Shown here: positions 44,078 to 55,860 of the stretch, in pieces | How the letters are laid out: every line of letters begins with the position of its first letter | How positions within the stretch are numbered: position 1 is the stretch's first letter | NCBI GenBank assembly: GCA_037447655.1 | Contig: JBBHKE010000579.1 | Span: 211,968 to 275,967, forward strand | Reading direction: 5' to 3' | From: Zygnema cylindricum | Lineage: Eukaryota > Streptophyta > Zygnematophyceae > Zygnematales > Zygnemataceae | DNA length: 64,000 bases | Program-made: the position numbers and the translations under genes | The notes under the pieces: generated by a model | Seen by the model: only the letters and a program-made list of their open reading frames with translations | The model's database searches: none | Told to the model about the DNA's origin: nothing

Positions 44078-47000
44078 GACAGCACCCACGCTGAGTAGAT
44101 GAGTCCGTCTCCTCCCCACTTGATACATGTGACGGCCAAGGTGTGTCCTGTTAAAAAAATAACGGTTTTACGGAGAACAGTGTCCCATATGCGAACATCT
44201 CCGTCCCGTGAGGCACTCGCCAATCTCCGAGAGGGAGAGGCGATGTGAAGAGGCTCCCAGGCGAGGGAAGTGATCCACTTTTTGTGACCCTGGTGGGGAG
44301 AGAGGGGGAGAGGGAGAGAGGGAAATAAATTAGTTATTTGTTTAAAAACGTTATAAAATTCACAAGATATAACGGATAAAAACCACTCCTGCTTAGAAAT
44401 GAGGCCTTCTGTCTGCCCTTTCAGAGTATGAAAATTAGAAGAAAAAGACAAAAACGATAACGACAACGGAAAAAGTAAAAAATATACGAAAGAAAAAAGG
44501 AAACAAAAAATAAAAGGAAAACAAAAAGAAAAACAACAAAACTAAACGAAGATAAAAAAAAAAATGAAGACCAAAAACAGGAACAAGCTGAAAATATACA
44601 ACAACTATGGCTACCTTCAGAAAGAGCCCTGCTGCCTTTTCCCCTTTTAAGGCTCCCTTCAGAAACAAATACTTTATACAAATACTATTTAAAAATACTT
44701 GTCAAAAGGCAATATATAACTATGAAAGTCAGCTATAAACTCCTATAAATTGACAATGCATAAAGTTTTAAAAGCTCTCCTATCTTGAGAGGTGGTCCTG
44801 CTGTTTGTCCTTTGGTGGGCTCCCTTCAAAAAACAAATACTATATAGATTCACTTGTAAATTGACAATATATAAATTTTAAAAACCACTCCTACCTCGAG
44901 GGAGAGCCCTGCTGTTTTTCAAAACAAATACTATATAAAAATACTTGTAAATTGACAATGTATAAAGTTTTAAAAGCCCTCCTACCTTAAGAGGCGGTCC
45001 TGCAGTTTGTCCTTTAGTGGGCTCCCACAGTCTGACGTCATTGTCCATCCCCCCACTGGCCAGCTGTCTGCCATCTGGCGACCAGGATATCGCCAAAACC
45101 CAATTGGTGTGACCTAAAAAACCATACAAAAAAAAAAGATAAGTAAAAAGGAAAAAAAAGAAGAAAAAACCAAGAAAAATGAGTCAAGGTTCAAAGAATT
45201 CACGGAATCAAATTTTTGTCTCAGAAACTAATTGAAGGTAAGACACAGCAAAGAAAAAAAAAAACCGGCGATCCAATAATTCCTAATTATCTGACGCATG
45301 CAAACTGGGAAAAAAAATCAGTAAAAGACTGGCGTGACATGACAGTAAAAGAAACTGGTGAAAGTAAAAAAAAGAAAAAAAAAAAAAAAAAAAAAAACGT
45401 AGGAAAAAAAAAGTTTGGCGTGAGTCCCACTGACCTGAGCACGTGAAGTGCGGCGTCTGTGTGGCGATGTCCCAGAACCGTACCGTTGTGTCTCCCGATC
45501 CGCTCGCCAGCTGGCGCCCATCCGGACTGAAGGCCACAGACAGCACGGCCTCCGCATGCCCTGTCACGTCACGCTTGGTAGAAAAGACAGAAAAGAATGG
45601 CTTCATCAGCACAAACAAACAGGGCCCTCTCGACAGGGTATTAATTTGACTCTCGATACTCTATAGTTATTAGGTTTCGGTATTGAGCACTATGTTCGAC
45701 ACAATAGTTGCAAACCAAAAATAAAACATAAAGATTTCTACAATTCGTCAAAATATAGCTGTCAGATTACAAACGGACGTCAAAGTACAATTTTTTTTTC
45801 AAAGATTCGCAAGATTTTGCAAATCAGACTTGCGAAGTTTAGGTCACCTTATTACGAGGCCGCGTGTCATATACACATATGCTACATGAGTACTATACTT
45901 GTTCACCTTTAAAGTTCACATTGTCACATCTCCCTCTCCCTCTCCTGTTCTCCCTCTCTCTCTCCCTCTCATCACAAGCCATACAAGATATACATTACCG
46001 CTAGTATGAAAAACCTCGCCTATATTGTACCAAAGTTGTAACAAGGGATATAATAATGTACAAAAGTTGTAACAAGGGATATAATAATGTACAAAAGTTG
46101 TAACAAGGGATGTAATATTGTACCAAAGTTGTAACAAGGGATGTAATATTGTACCAAAGTTGTAACAAGGGATGCAATATTGTACCAAAGTTGTAACAAG
46201 AGATGTAATATTGTACCAAAGTTGTAACAAGGGATGTAATATTGCGATATCTCGTAACGATCGTATTGAACAGTATCTCGTCACAATACAGAACTTGAGA
46301 CATTTTGATACAATACAGTGAAAACATCATATTGCGATATATTGTAGGAAATTTGATACAACGTACAACACTGTCCCAAACCTTTTTTTCCGAAAAAAAA
46401 AAAACAAACAAAAAAAAACTAAAAAACATCTAAAAAGCACTTTCCAAACCTTTTTTTCCAGGTTTGAACAAAAAAAGAAGAAAAAAAAACCTACCAGGAA
46501 TTGTGGCTGAGCATCTTGTGACGGGTCGAATGCGAAAAACCGCCTGAGGCTGACATACTATTTGCAGGACTCGCTCCACAGATACTGTGTCCCCCAGAAA
46601 AGACAAAAACATGAAAAAAAACAGGGTCATTTAAGGATTTTAATGGGTACTTTAGGCCTTTGTCGAGTTTACAAGGGATTGATAAAAATTTTAGGGTTTT
46701 ATAGGTTTTTTTTTAAAGTCACCATAGAGCTCCGCATTTACACCGCATCACCCAGTTCATATTTATTTCATATTTTCCTTAAAGATTTCTGTAAAATTGT
46801 ACCAAGTTTGGTTGAATACTTTAATTTTGGACTAGAGGCTTGGTATTTTATGTACGTTTATGACCGGCCTTTGGATTAGGAATTTTTTGACGCAAGATTC
46901 TACGATGTTATGAGATATGTGATCGTTAAAGTGGATTTCAATCCTGAACATATTGCAGTATGTTACGATGTCGGGACGTAAACTTTAAGCGTTAGGCAGT

Positions 47001-50000
47001 CGGTTAATTTACACGGTTAGCATTTTCGGTAACTATTGCAATACGTTCAAGATGGAAATTCGCCCTTAAGTCTGTCGAATAGAAGCGGTCAATTTGGTGA
47101 TCGATTCCTGTCTGCGTCAAATTATCTGAATATATTTATTTAGGATTTGAATTCTCCACAACCTAAACATTTTCTAGGCGTTTGAAACTCCCGCTGAAAC
47201 TATGGAGTTTTTTTTTTAACCGCTAATTATTTCCGGTACAAACACTATAGCGCTACGGTATTTCAGCTTCCCCGATATGACATTACATGGCAAAAATTTG
47301 CTAAAGATGAACCACAACTATGGTTACACTTGTATAAAATAAATAGAAAAAATATGGTTTTCACTGTATTGCAATCTCCAATACATCGTATTATCGCTAT
47401 TAGCAGTACAGGATTTCCTTTACTTTTTGAACCCTGTTCTTTCTCCATGCACACCAGTGTGATTTTTAGGTTGTCTTTTGATTCCTGAACCTGTTTTTCT
47501 CCGTGCAGACCTGTCTATATTTTAGTTTTTCTCTTCTTTGCTTTTTAAACCTGTTTTCTCGGTGCACACATATAAGAGTTTTAGGTTTTTGTTTTGCTTC
47601 TTAGATGTTTTTTCTCTCCTGCACACCTTTTTTTTTTTTTATTCGTCTTCTAATCTCTCTAATGAAAACCGAGAGAGATATTTTCTCTCTCTCTCAAATG
47701 CTCCTCCTCCTCTCTCTCCTCTTCTCTCCTCTCCTATCCTGCTCCCCATATGTGTATTATATATGATGTATATGCATACATACATGCATATTATTATATG
47801 TATATATATACATATACATATATATATACATATACATATATATATACATATATACATATATATAGACATATACATATATATATATATATACATATATACA
47901 TATATACATATATACATATATATATATATACATATATACATACATATATACATATATATATATGGTGTGGTTGTTCTTGCAGTGAAACGTAAGGAATACT
48001 GAAATCCACACTATTTCAAGGGTGTGCTAATAAAATGTATAGAAAAGAAACAATAGTACGTCCAAAAAGATTATCAAGACTACAAATCATTAATTATTAA
48101 ACGGAATCGGTTTCGAAAATACTAATTTAGGGTGAGGTGACATGCTAAACTGTTGTGAGTATTTAGTGTTATTACCACTATTTGTGGCTTTTGGACAAAG
48201 AACAAACAAACATATTACCGTTGTTTACACTAATGTTGTTCAAGAGACAAAAATAACGTGGGTCGTAGCAGCTTAATTTATTTCATGTAGAATTTGTTTA
48301 AAATTAGCATGCCTGTGCCATATAGAGTGCAGAGGTCGAAAATCTCAATTTTCAAAAGTCTCAGTTTTCTTAATTACGGTACATCATAAATTCTTAGAGT
48401 TGGTGAAGAATTAGCGATAAAGCAGATTTAGCATTTTACACCGCTAATTCATGGTAAATGTGGAGCATTTTGAGCCATTTTACTAAGTGTTATTTACACC
48501 AATCTATGATGTTGGGTCAGAAAACCCGCGACCAAATTAGAATCATTAACTCAAATAGCGACAAAAGGTGCAAATCGCAGAGAGAACTCTTTATTAGCAT
48601 TAACTACACTAAATTAGGTACTGCAACGTGGCTTAATATGGGCCATTTAACTAATTAGCGTTATTAATACTAATTTATGATTTCGGGTCAAAAAAACACT
48701 CACTCATTTTAGAGTGATCAACTCTAATAGCGATGGGCAGTGTAGTCTAGTGGTGGTTATGCAGAATTTCCGAAGCAGCAAATAAAACTAGAAACAGTTC
48801 CCCATTTAAGAACACACCAAAAATAATCGGGTCGGAACCCTTTAATGAATAAAACTTATTATAAATAAATTAAAAGTGACGTAAAAAAACTGCCTAAAAT
48901 ATCAAAATACTAAAAAATGAATATGAAACCTTAAGAACTGACCTTTATGTTCAAGAAGATGTTCTCCGAGAAGACTCACCAACTCCTTGTCATCTATATA
49001 AAAAGCATAAGGAAGTTTTTCTTCCTAATAATCCATGCAATTGACAACATAACGGACATTAAAAAACGGGAGAAAAATCATGCCCAAAAACACCCACGCC
49101 GTTTTCTCATTGTCATCTTCATCATTGCCGTTTGCCCGTATCATTTTTATCTTTTATTTATTTATTTTTATTTAAAAGAAAAGAAAATGAAAAAATAATA
49201 AGAAAAAAACAGATTGAAAGAGGGGTTTTACTCTTAAGTGCCTTTCCAATCATTTAAGTTTAAATTGAAGACAAAACATTGCAAAATGTGTATTTCAATA
49301 ATAATCCTACGGATCCTTTTGGCAGCATATTTCTTCTTTACAATTCCTGAACCCTAAACCTGAATCCTCTGAACCGTCACCTTAGAGAAATGTGGTAAAA
49401 TTCAAAAAATAAAACCTCTCACCCTCTCCCTTGTCCTCACCATCGCTCCCTCTCTCTCTCCCTCTCTCTCTCTCTCTCTCCCTCTCTCTCTCTCTCTCCC
49501 TCCGTCTGTCTGTCTCTCTCCCACCCGCCCCTTTTCTTTGGTATATTTTGGCTTGTTCAATTACTTGGGGAACCAGTAATGAATTATAACATTTGAACAA
49601 CTTGACAAGGTTTAAATTTTTGAGAATTGAATGTAAAAACATAAATATCTCAGACGGATTTTGACATATTTATGTCCAGAATATATTATTTCTGCTTAAA
49701 CGCTTTCGTGTTTCCAAATTTTTAACACTTCCACTTTATCTTTTTATTTCCGATGTTTTAAAATATCCTGTTCTATTTCACTGCCTCAATGTTTTATCAG
49801 CTTGAAAACATTCGACCTTATTTTATTTTATCATTTTTTACTTGATATTTTATCATATCTATTTTCTGTTAGATCCTTTTCTATTTACATTTTCTATTTT
49901 TATGCTTCATGGAGAAAATTCCTTTGGTTTTCCACATTTGACCGTTCAAATACAGTGTCAATTATATGAATAATTTCAATTTGTTTATTCCGGCAAAGTT

Positions 50001-50616
50001 TTAAACTTTTTATAGTTTTTGTCATCAAACTTTCATAGTACAAACTTTGTATTTTCCTTACCTTTCAAAGTTTTCAATTTTTTATATACTTAATACTCCA
50101 AAAGCATAGTAATTCTAAAATATTCATAAAAAATAACGTTTAAAAATAAACAAAAATCATGCTTCAAGACGCACTATGTCTAGGGCATACTTTTAGGTGT
50201 AAAAAAAGATAACCATTACTTCATTTCAAGAGAATTTTCAGGGGTTAAGCGAAAAGTGGGGATGGAGAAGGAAAAAAAGTTCTAAATTCAACACAAAATA
50301 GTTGAATTTTATTTGACGGAAAAGTTAGGCATGCGGAGGAAGGTGAGAGAGAAAGATAAAACCTTGATGCCATTGAACAAACCAGGAGGGAAAGAGGGAG
50401 AGAGAGAGAGAGAGGGAGAGGGAGAGAGGGGGGGGAGGGAGAGAAAGGAGCGAGAGAGAGGGAGAGAGAGAGACTCACATTCTGAAGAAGAGTATTAAGA
50501 AGAGTTTCAAGTTCTCGCGGTCCGGCATCCTGTGGTAAGTCCAACTGGGCTGCTAGAGGACGACCCTCCGGATCCGCTAGCTGACAAATTATACTGTTGG
50601 AGACGGCAGTTGCCAT
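37432..50616 (-). CDS. NLE1: Notchless homologue: WD40 ribosome-biogenesis factor
   Basis: Notchless (yeast Rsa4) binds pre-60S particles and the AAA+ remodeller midasin. Exons, 5' to 3': 50616-50479, 49024-48943, 46584-46495, 45560-45435, 45113-44986, 44289-44090, 42997-42934, 41686-41576, 40904-40767, 40376-40234, 39254-39198, 37515-37432; all junction phases agree except one. Exons 1-2 encode the ubiquitin-like NLE domain ([38 protein letters not shown], whose Glu60 is probably the midasin-contact residue). The rest are WD repeats such as [34 protein letters not shown] and VLKLWMG plus TAA. The exon between 40376-40234 and 39254-39198 is not found. Phase requires about 55 nt (the SWSADSRLL..GSKDST segment), giving 471 residues, near the plant length. 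A 405-bp gap lies in intron 6. Confidence 0.95.
37500..38030. repeat. Poly-A/T and GGAAC-type pentamer satellite in the last NLE intron
   Basis: An A-rich run (37560-37640) is followed by about 290 bp of 5-bp units (ggaac, cgaac, agaac) to 38020. Frames such as the Phe/Ser-rich ones here are artefacts. Confidence 0.9.
38100..38760. other. GTAC-rich unassigned sequence in an NLE intron
   Basis: Many gtac words (tctgtacatttacac, gtccgtatgtttgcacaagt), including a short array of acaaaagt at 38630-38675. Probably a transposon remnant. Confidence 0.35.
40490..40690. repeat. GAAGAA-type purine tract and (TA)n microsatellite
   Basis: gaagaagaa units lead into (ta)n at 40610-40655 and tacatacata. 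This is the same composition and order as 21370-21545 in GrpE intron 1. Confidence 0.93.
41225..41570 (-). repeat. Tandem degenerate copies of the NLE exon 8 donor edge
   Basis: The real edge on the plus strand is ttttgtacctccttcatttgtt (exon low end 41576). Near-copies follow at about 41511 (tttgtacctccttgatttgtt), 41468 (tttgtacttcttcaatttgt), 41390 (tttgtatctcctctatttgt), 41350 (tttgtacttttattcgtg) and 41290 (tttgaacctcctctatttgt), each separated by A-rich sequence. Confidence 0.85.
41687..41940 (-). repeat. Tandem degenerate copies of the NLE exon 8 acceptor edge
   Basis: The real edge on the plus strand is cccagtgaccatggccctgc. Near-copies are at about 41739 (cccagtgaccacggtcctgc), 41827 (taaccagtggccagctctgc) and 41912 (ttaaccaatggccacagtcc), each followed by a poly-A run. 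Confidence 0.88.
42000..42900. other. AT-rich NLE intron sequence
   Basis: Aaaattt- and cttccaaaa-type low-complexity DNA between NLE exons 8 and 7. No coding frame supported. Confidence 0.5.
43596..44000. other. Assembly gap (405 N)
   Basis: Run of N in the NLE intron between exons 6 and 7, bordered on the right by a pure (AG)n tract (44001-44076) that probably caused the gap. Open frames crossing it are meaningless. Confidence 0.99.
44606..44985 (-). repeat. Three degenerate tandem copies of the NLE exon 5 donor edge
   Basis: The real edge (44986-45030) reads [13 protein letters not shown] then gtagga. Copies: about 44894-44920 (TAGLSLE-like, then gtagga), 44783-44825 ([13 protein letters not shown] preserved, but the donor reads ataggag) and 44606-44660 ([14 protein letters not shown], then gtagcc). 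Each carries the same downstream intron block with attgacaat and atactatata words. Confidence 0.9.
46012..46250. repeat. 31-bp minisatellite, about 8 copies, in an NLE intron
   Basis: Units read caaagttgtaacaagggatg plus taatattgtac. The antisense frames rich in [12 protein letters not shown] are artefacts of the repeat. Confidence 0.95.
47690..47965. repeat. CT-rich tract followed by (TA)n/CATATA microsatellite
   Basis: ctctctc at 47683-47745 followed by about 200 bp of tacatatata units. All Tyr/Ile-rich frames on both strands are artefacts. Confidence 0.95.
48439..48743. mobile_element. Family-F inverted-repeat element (305 bp, TA target)
   Basis: Starts CACCGCTAATTCATGG and ends CTAATAGCGATGGGCAGTG, flanked by TA on both sides. 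It shares the ...CGNTATTAG... terminus with families C and E but has a different interior (gagccattttactaagtgtt). Confidence 0.75.
49440..49510. repeat. CT microsatellite in NLE intron 1
   Basis: ctctctctccc units. Antisense Arg/Glu frames are artefacts. Confidence 0.93.
50390..50475. repeat. GA microsatellite beside the NLE exon 1 donor
   Basis: gagaga units reach the donor at 50478; on the sense strand this is a CT tract directly after gtgagt. Confidence 0.93.
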
Positions 50617-50617
50617 T

Positions 50618-50627
50618 GCCACGTGGC
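50618..50627 (-). promoter_or_regulatory. G-box palindrome GCCACGTGGC just upstream of NLE
   Basis: A perfect 10-bp plant G-box core ending one base before the NLE ATG (50616). It could bind bZIP or bHLH factors. The identical 10-mer occurs five times upstream of DEG9. Confidence 0.6.
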
Positions 50628-50938
50628 CAACTTAAATGAAGCCAGCAGCAGAGAAAGGAAAAAATAACAGAAGGAAGAGAGCTTGCTTTATGAAAATATG
50701 AATGCGATTTGGCGCAGACATTTGGTATGAAGATCGCACGAAATCAGCATTCCGTGTACTTCAGCGGAAATTCGCGCGGAATATTTCTTGCGGTCGCATG
50801 AAATTTTTCAATGTTGAATTTTGTACAATGGAGAAATAATGGAAAATTTCGTGCAGTGCTCGGACTCCGCATGAAATTTTGGTTCCCTGTCAAACTTTAA
50901 AGTTTAAACGTAAGCAAGGACGACAGGACACCGTGTAT

Positions 50939-51132
50939 GGCTATTTTTAGTGTTGATGTTTTTTCTCTACTTAAAAATTAGTTTCTCCGTGCACACTTGT
51001 CGGATTGCTAGTCCGACGGTTGCGATTGAAAGGCAAGATTCTCATCTTTAACTGTCTCCAATCGAAATTCGAAAATCGGCAAGTGTGCACGGGAAAAAAT
51101 CTAACCATGTAACACATAGCCGGTGCACGGTG
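50939..51132. mobile_element. Family-C element upstream of NLE
   Basis: caccgtgtatggctatttt, then gtgcacacttgtcggattgc, tccgacggttgcgattgaaa and gtgcacgggaaaa, matches other C copies. The right end, near gcacggtg, is slightly eroded. Confidence 0.75.
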
Positions 51133-51507
51133 AATTGTACTGCACGCACAATATTTTTTGGGAATTGCTAATCGCAGAGACGATTTTTGCTGTGCGCAGG
51201 TAGTTGTCAGGAATTGTACATTTTAAGTACATTTTCGTACAAGCTACGTACCTTTGAGTTCAGATTTGACGGTCAACCCGTCGAACAAATTTGACTGGCG
51301 AAATATTGTAACGGCGGCTCAAAAAGTGTCGCGCTTGCGAACGTCGACCGTCATAAAAAAAAAACAATTCACACGGCCGGCGCAGGTTTACTGTAACAAA
51401 ACTGCGGCAGCCACATATAAATAAAATGGCTGCGCGCAGGTACACCGCGCATCGTTATTAGTGTCAATGACACTAATTTGGGTTCTTAAAATTTTGATTT
51501 TTTTCCT

Positions 51508-51640
51508 CAAGGGTAAGGTTCCATTAGAGAAAAAATGTTGTTGTTTATTGAAAGCCGTACTGTTTCGTACAGTACCGTACCAGAAAAAATAAAATGTCAA
51601 AAAAACAAGCCTACTGAATGAGGGATTTGATTCTAGGCGT
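51508..51640. mobile_element. Family-B transposon end
   Basis: gtaaggttccattagagaaa, then gtttattgaaagccgtactg, resembles the 52207 terminus. It lies inside the broken foldback copy. Confidence 0.55.
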
Positions 51641-52206
51641 AAACGTGGACCGTCGGGTGCATAATCGAATACGCCATCGTTTGACACTTTTAGTTCTCAA
51701 CAAGTGACTAGGAGTAGGTAGATTCTAAGCGCCTGAATGCGTAGCACCGTGCCTCGTGGAAAAGGGAACAAATATCCACGACGACCGCGCGACCAAGTGG
51801 GTACAAGTCGCCTATGGCATGTGCCTTCCGCTAGGAAGGATGCTAGGCCACCGGAAGCCGCAAAAAAATCCTTCACGGAGGATATTGTTTCACGCTTCTG
51901 TTGTCATCCACTAACCATTCTGACATAATTGTATGCTTTTACAAATATTAAGTTTCGTCTGCTCGTACAGATTTTATTAAATACGTCGTACGAGTCACTT
52001 TTTTCCTTCGCTGGTGCAAATATGTAGTCACAATTCGCTGTCAGAGATTCTATAAAGATTACCATAATCGTATCCATCTATTACGTGGACTAATCAAAGT
52101 GTGCTACGCAAATGAAATGTCAGTTAGTGACCCGGCACAATGTAACGATGGCTCCAGTAAACAATTTTTTGACGTTTACTGAGACCGCCAAATGGAACAA
52201 CTCTCT

Positions 52207-53852
52207 AAGGGTGAACTTCCACTAGAGGAAAAGTGGGGTTGTTTACTGTATGCCGTACGATTTTCTACAGATTCGTACCATTTTTTTTTTGTCAGACGAA
52301 ACATGACGAAACATGTTTACTGGATGGCTCCAATATTATAAGCGTAAGTATCAACCGTTGGATTTTTCACTTTTTTAGATTCGCGAAGCAATCGCGCACA
52401 TCGTCCAGCGTGAAGAGAATCTCCTCAGTATGTATTTCCTAACTTTACTCACTCACTCACTACTCACTACAATGATAAAGAACAAATACACTTGGAATCG
52501 ATACATAGCAAACAATCCCTAAATATAAAGACCAGATGCACGCTGAGTGCACCTTCTATAGTCCGCAACATCAAGCTACCTCTACTCTCATAAAATTGCT
52601 CTTTGTAAACTGAAACAAAATGTGGCAGTATCGTTGCAGGATCGTAGCAGGATGGGCCGTACAAATGGTATTGTCGCTTCGTCGTACACATAAAATATTT
52701 CCGCGGACGAAAAAATCGCGTCACGCTTCGCGAACCAATATTTCCTCTAAATCGATCGGCGTGCGATTCGTACAAATGAATACCGCTCGGCGCTCCCACC
52801 AAACCGAACCGACACAGAAGTACAGGACTGAACGAAACAAAACATAACTGACACAAAGCAAACAAATCATTTGACTGCGCTATTTCGGCCGACGCCGATT
52901 CGCCCAGTATCCTAACATTTCGTTGTCAATGTAAGGCTGTTGATTCTTAGATAGTGTGGCTTGATTTCGTTGCGCGTGACGACGCGCATCTTTTTTCATT
53001 TATTTTCAAATGATATTTTTACGCCCGTTCGTTTTATTATAAATGTTTATTTCGTTTCGTGCGTTATAATATTTCCGTACGAGACTTATAGTACTTCATT
53101 TTCAAGAGGTTTTGTTTCACTTTGCGTCTAAGTTCAATGTAACGCTTAAGCCTGTTCTCCATTAGGCGGTCCTAGTAAACATGCGGAGACGTCTATTTAT
53201 GGTGTTTACTGGCACGACGTTCCATTAAGTCGTGTCATTAAACATCGTTTCTCAATTATGATTGGCGCCATGTAGGTTAGTTTTAGATTCTTGAAATCTA
53301 AAAATATTTTTCAAACTGAAAATCTATACGTAATATTTGTACGAGCGGAGGTAGTTAATGATTCGTACGAAACTTTTGGGACCAAATTTTAATTTTGAAA
53401 TTGAAAATCAAAATTTCGGAACGGAATGGCCAAAAGGCGCCGCAAACTTTGAAGGTCAGCGGATGTCAGAAGGAGCGTGCGAGGATGTATCGGTCGACCT
53501 GCATAACACAACGGCGGAAAGCACATGGCGTGTACGACGTGTTCGCTTCTCATTGCCTGTTCGTGGTGGATATTTTTTTGACTTTCCACGTGTACCAATG
53601 GTACGCGACCAGTGTGAAGAAACTCTCCTCGCCGAGGAGAGTCTGTTCACACTGGACAATGTGCGCGATTGCTTCGCGAATCTTAAAAAATGAAAATCCA
53701 ACGGTTGATACTTCCGCCTATAATATTGGAGCCATCCACTTAACATGTTTGGTCATGTTTAGTCTGACAAAAAAAAAATGGTACGAATCTGTACGAAATC
53801 GTACGGCATACGGTAAACAACCCCACTTTTCCTCTAATGGAAGTTCACCCTT
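52207..53852. mobile_element. Family-B element with inverted repeats of about 215 bp
   Basis: Left end AAGGGTGAACTTCC; shared blocks include tggggttgtttactgtatgc, gtttactggatggctccaat and cgcgaagcaatcgcgcac. The right end is the inverted copy (gcgcgattgcttcgcgaat ... ggaagttcaccctt). The inner part includes foldback-family centre sequence, so this may be two opposed insertions and not one element. No transposase frame is seen. Confidence 0.65.
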
Positions 53853-53861
53853 ATACGATTA

Positions 53862-54638
53862 AGGGTATGTCCCCATGTACTTGTAACTTAGTGAACTTAC
53901 TTTGTATTTAAGCGCGGATCCGCTGGACCCGGTTTTCAAGTGTCGTTATGTATGTAAGGACGAAATTGTAACTTACGCTTGTGATGATTGTATACGTTTA
54001 CAATACCTGTGACGGCTGTCAACGTCTACAATCTGTGGTCGCACGTTATTTTTTGGAACTGCTTGTGACGTCGCATGTCTTACCGTGACATTGCAGACGT
54101 ACCGCCTTCCAGCCTGTGCCGTTTCACGGTTGAAGATGATGCGATTTGCCTTTGCGTAACCTATCTGGTCGACGTGAAATGGCATCGGAATTTGAAGACC
54201 CCTGAAAAAAAAAAACCGTACCCGACAAAAATGGACAAAACCAAACAAATTGTGTACTTTTCTTCGTCGTATTAGAAGCAAACGGACAAAACATAACGAT
54301 TTCAATACTTTTCTTTGTCCTTGGAAATCGTATGAATTTTTTTGAAAATTACGGCACGTGTTAATATATGTTCCTATTTGTTTATCGAAATACCTAGTTT
54401 TAAACACATCACGCATGTGTTTTAAACGTAAGGTTGATGATGACGTTTTTTGTCGTGGGAGTGGGTCGAAAAACACAAGACGATAGATTTTTGTACATCC
54501 TAAGTTCGAGGATGACGCAAATTGTACTAAACAAATTTGCGATTCCTTCGTACGGTTGCATCTTAGGCAGTACGGCGCTAAGTTTTCCAAGAAAACGACA
54601 AAAAAAAGCCCTTACTTATGCACATGGGGACATACCCT
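53862..54638. mobile_element. Family-G terminal-inverted-repeat element (777 bp)
   Basis: Starts AGGGTATGTCCCCATGTAC and ends with the inverted ACATGGGGACATACCCT. A related end occurs at 55120-55215 (gaccccatgtagttgtaact, then gcgcggatccggcggaccc). The minus-strand 205-codon frame across it has no recognisable domain. Confidence 0.7.
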
Positions 54639-55109
54639 AAATTTCAATTTTGCGGCTAAGTGCTCTCACCGTGGAGCTCACATAACGACAAAAAGTGACT
54701 GTCTGCAACACTTTTATTTACATGTGGTTGCCGCAGTTTTGTTACCGTAAAGCTTCGCCGGCCGTGCTAATTTTATTATGACGGTCGACGTTCGCAAGCG
54801 CGGCATAATTTTAAGCGGTTGAAACAATATTTTGAAGGTCAAAGTTGTCCAACCGATTGACCGTCAGATTTGTACTCAACGGTACATTATTTGTACCTGT
54901 GTGTACTTCAAACGTACGTTTTTTGACAAAATGACGTAAGTGACTGTGCGCAACCAAAACAGTCGCTGTCATGATCAATTCCCTTAAAAATTTATAACGT
55001 CCAGGTACTATGAATTTTCGTACATATACGTGTTTCTTCTGAACTAAAGTGGATCGCCGCGATTACATGGAAGCATGCCCTACGGAGCAAGATTAAGGGT
55101 CAACCGGTG

Positions 55110-55860
55110 AAGGTACTTAGGCTGCGACCCCATGTAGTTGTAACTTAGCGTACTTACTTTGTATTTTAGCGCGGATCCGGCGGACCCGGATTTCAAGTGT
55201 CTCTATGTGTTCATTCGAAATTATTACTTAAGTTTGTGACAATGGCGGCTAATTGGTACTGAAATTTAATTTACATGCGAAGCGCTTTCAATGTTGTGAA
55301 AATTGAGATGTCACGGCGACGCAATGTACGTAAACGAGCTTCTCGTACATCACACTAATTTCGACGAACGTAATATAAAATGGTTAACACTAAATAAATA
55401 GTTTCCATATTAGCATTAATTCTATTATAATGTTAATAACACAAACTTATGATTTTGGGCCGAAAAAAGCTGCGTCAAAATTAGTGTTATTATCACTAGT
55501 AACGATTAGCGGTGTACTGCTGCTGCTGCTAGTACTAGTGCTACAGAATTAGTACTTTCGTCGGTTACATTTTCACGGAACGAAAATCACATCGTACGTG
55601 GCGTATCTGACAATTTGTCCTTTAGGCTAAATTAACATATTATATAAAATATTAAAATTAAAAAAAATACTACATATCGCGAAATATATCGCAATAATTT
55701 ATGTCGGTCTCGGTACGATATATTGGAAAGTTTGCTCGATCGATATTCGATATATTGAAAATTGAAATCATCGCGATATGAATTTACCCGATACCCAACA
55801 CTGCTACGGAGCAAGATTAAGGGTCAACCGGTGAAGGTATAGCCGTACAGGTACGACCAA
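55110..55860. repeat. Further transposon ends
   Basis: Holds a family-G-like end (55120-55215), a family-F-like right end (cactagtaacgattagcggt at about 55494) and a repeat of gagcaagattaagggtcaac seen both at 55076 and at 55805. Around 55625-55800 there is tatatcgcgatat-type sequence. Confidence 0.45.

Larger units (their letters stand above)
51159..54984. mobile_element. Second foldback-family copy, broken up by nested insertions
   Basis: Left arm 51159-51432 (tgggaattgctaatcgcaga, cttgcgaacgtcgaccgtca). Centre and start of the right arm 52917-53155 (cgcgtgacgacgcgcat, taatatttccgtacgagact, caatgtaacgctta). Rest of the right arm 54641-54984 (gacggtcgacgttcgcaagc, catgatcaattccct). These pieces match the intact 247-1313 element in order. 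Other repeats (families B and G) fill the gaps. The grouping into one element is an inference. Confidence 0.6.

Noticed and set aside
43543-44466. Long minus-strand ORF of 307 codons
   Set aside because: It runs through the N gap and an (AG)n tract; only the NLE exon part (44090-44289) is real coding sequence.
45916-46429. ORFs with repeated [12 protein letters not shown]
   Set aside because: Antisense of a 31-bp minisatellite.
51770-51840. A second tRNA-like sequence (cgcgcgaccaagtgggtacaa)
   Set aside because: Some box-A resemblance but no box B or acceptor stem.
53973-54590. 205-codon minus-strand ORF
   Set aside because: Lies across a terminal-inverted-repeat element with no recognisable domain or motif; chance open frame cannot be excluded.
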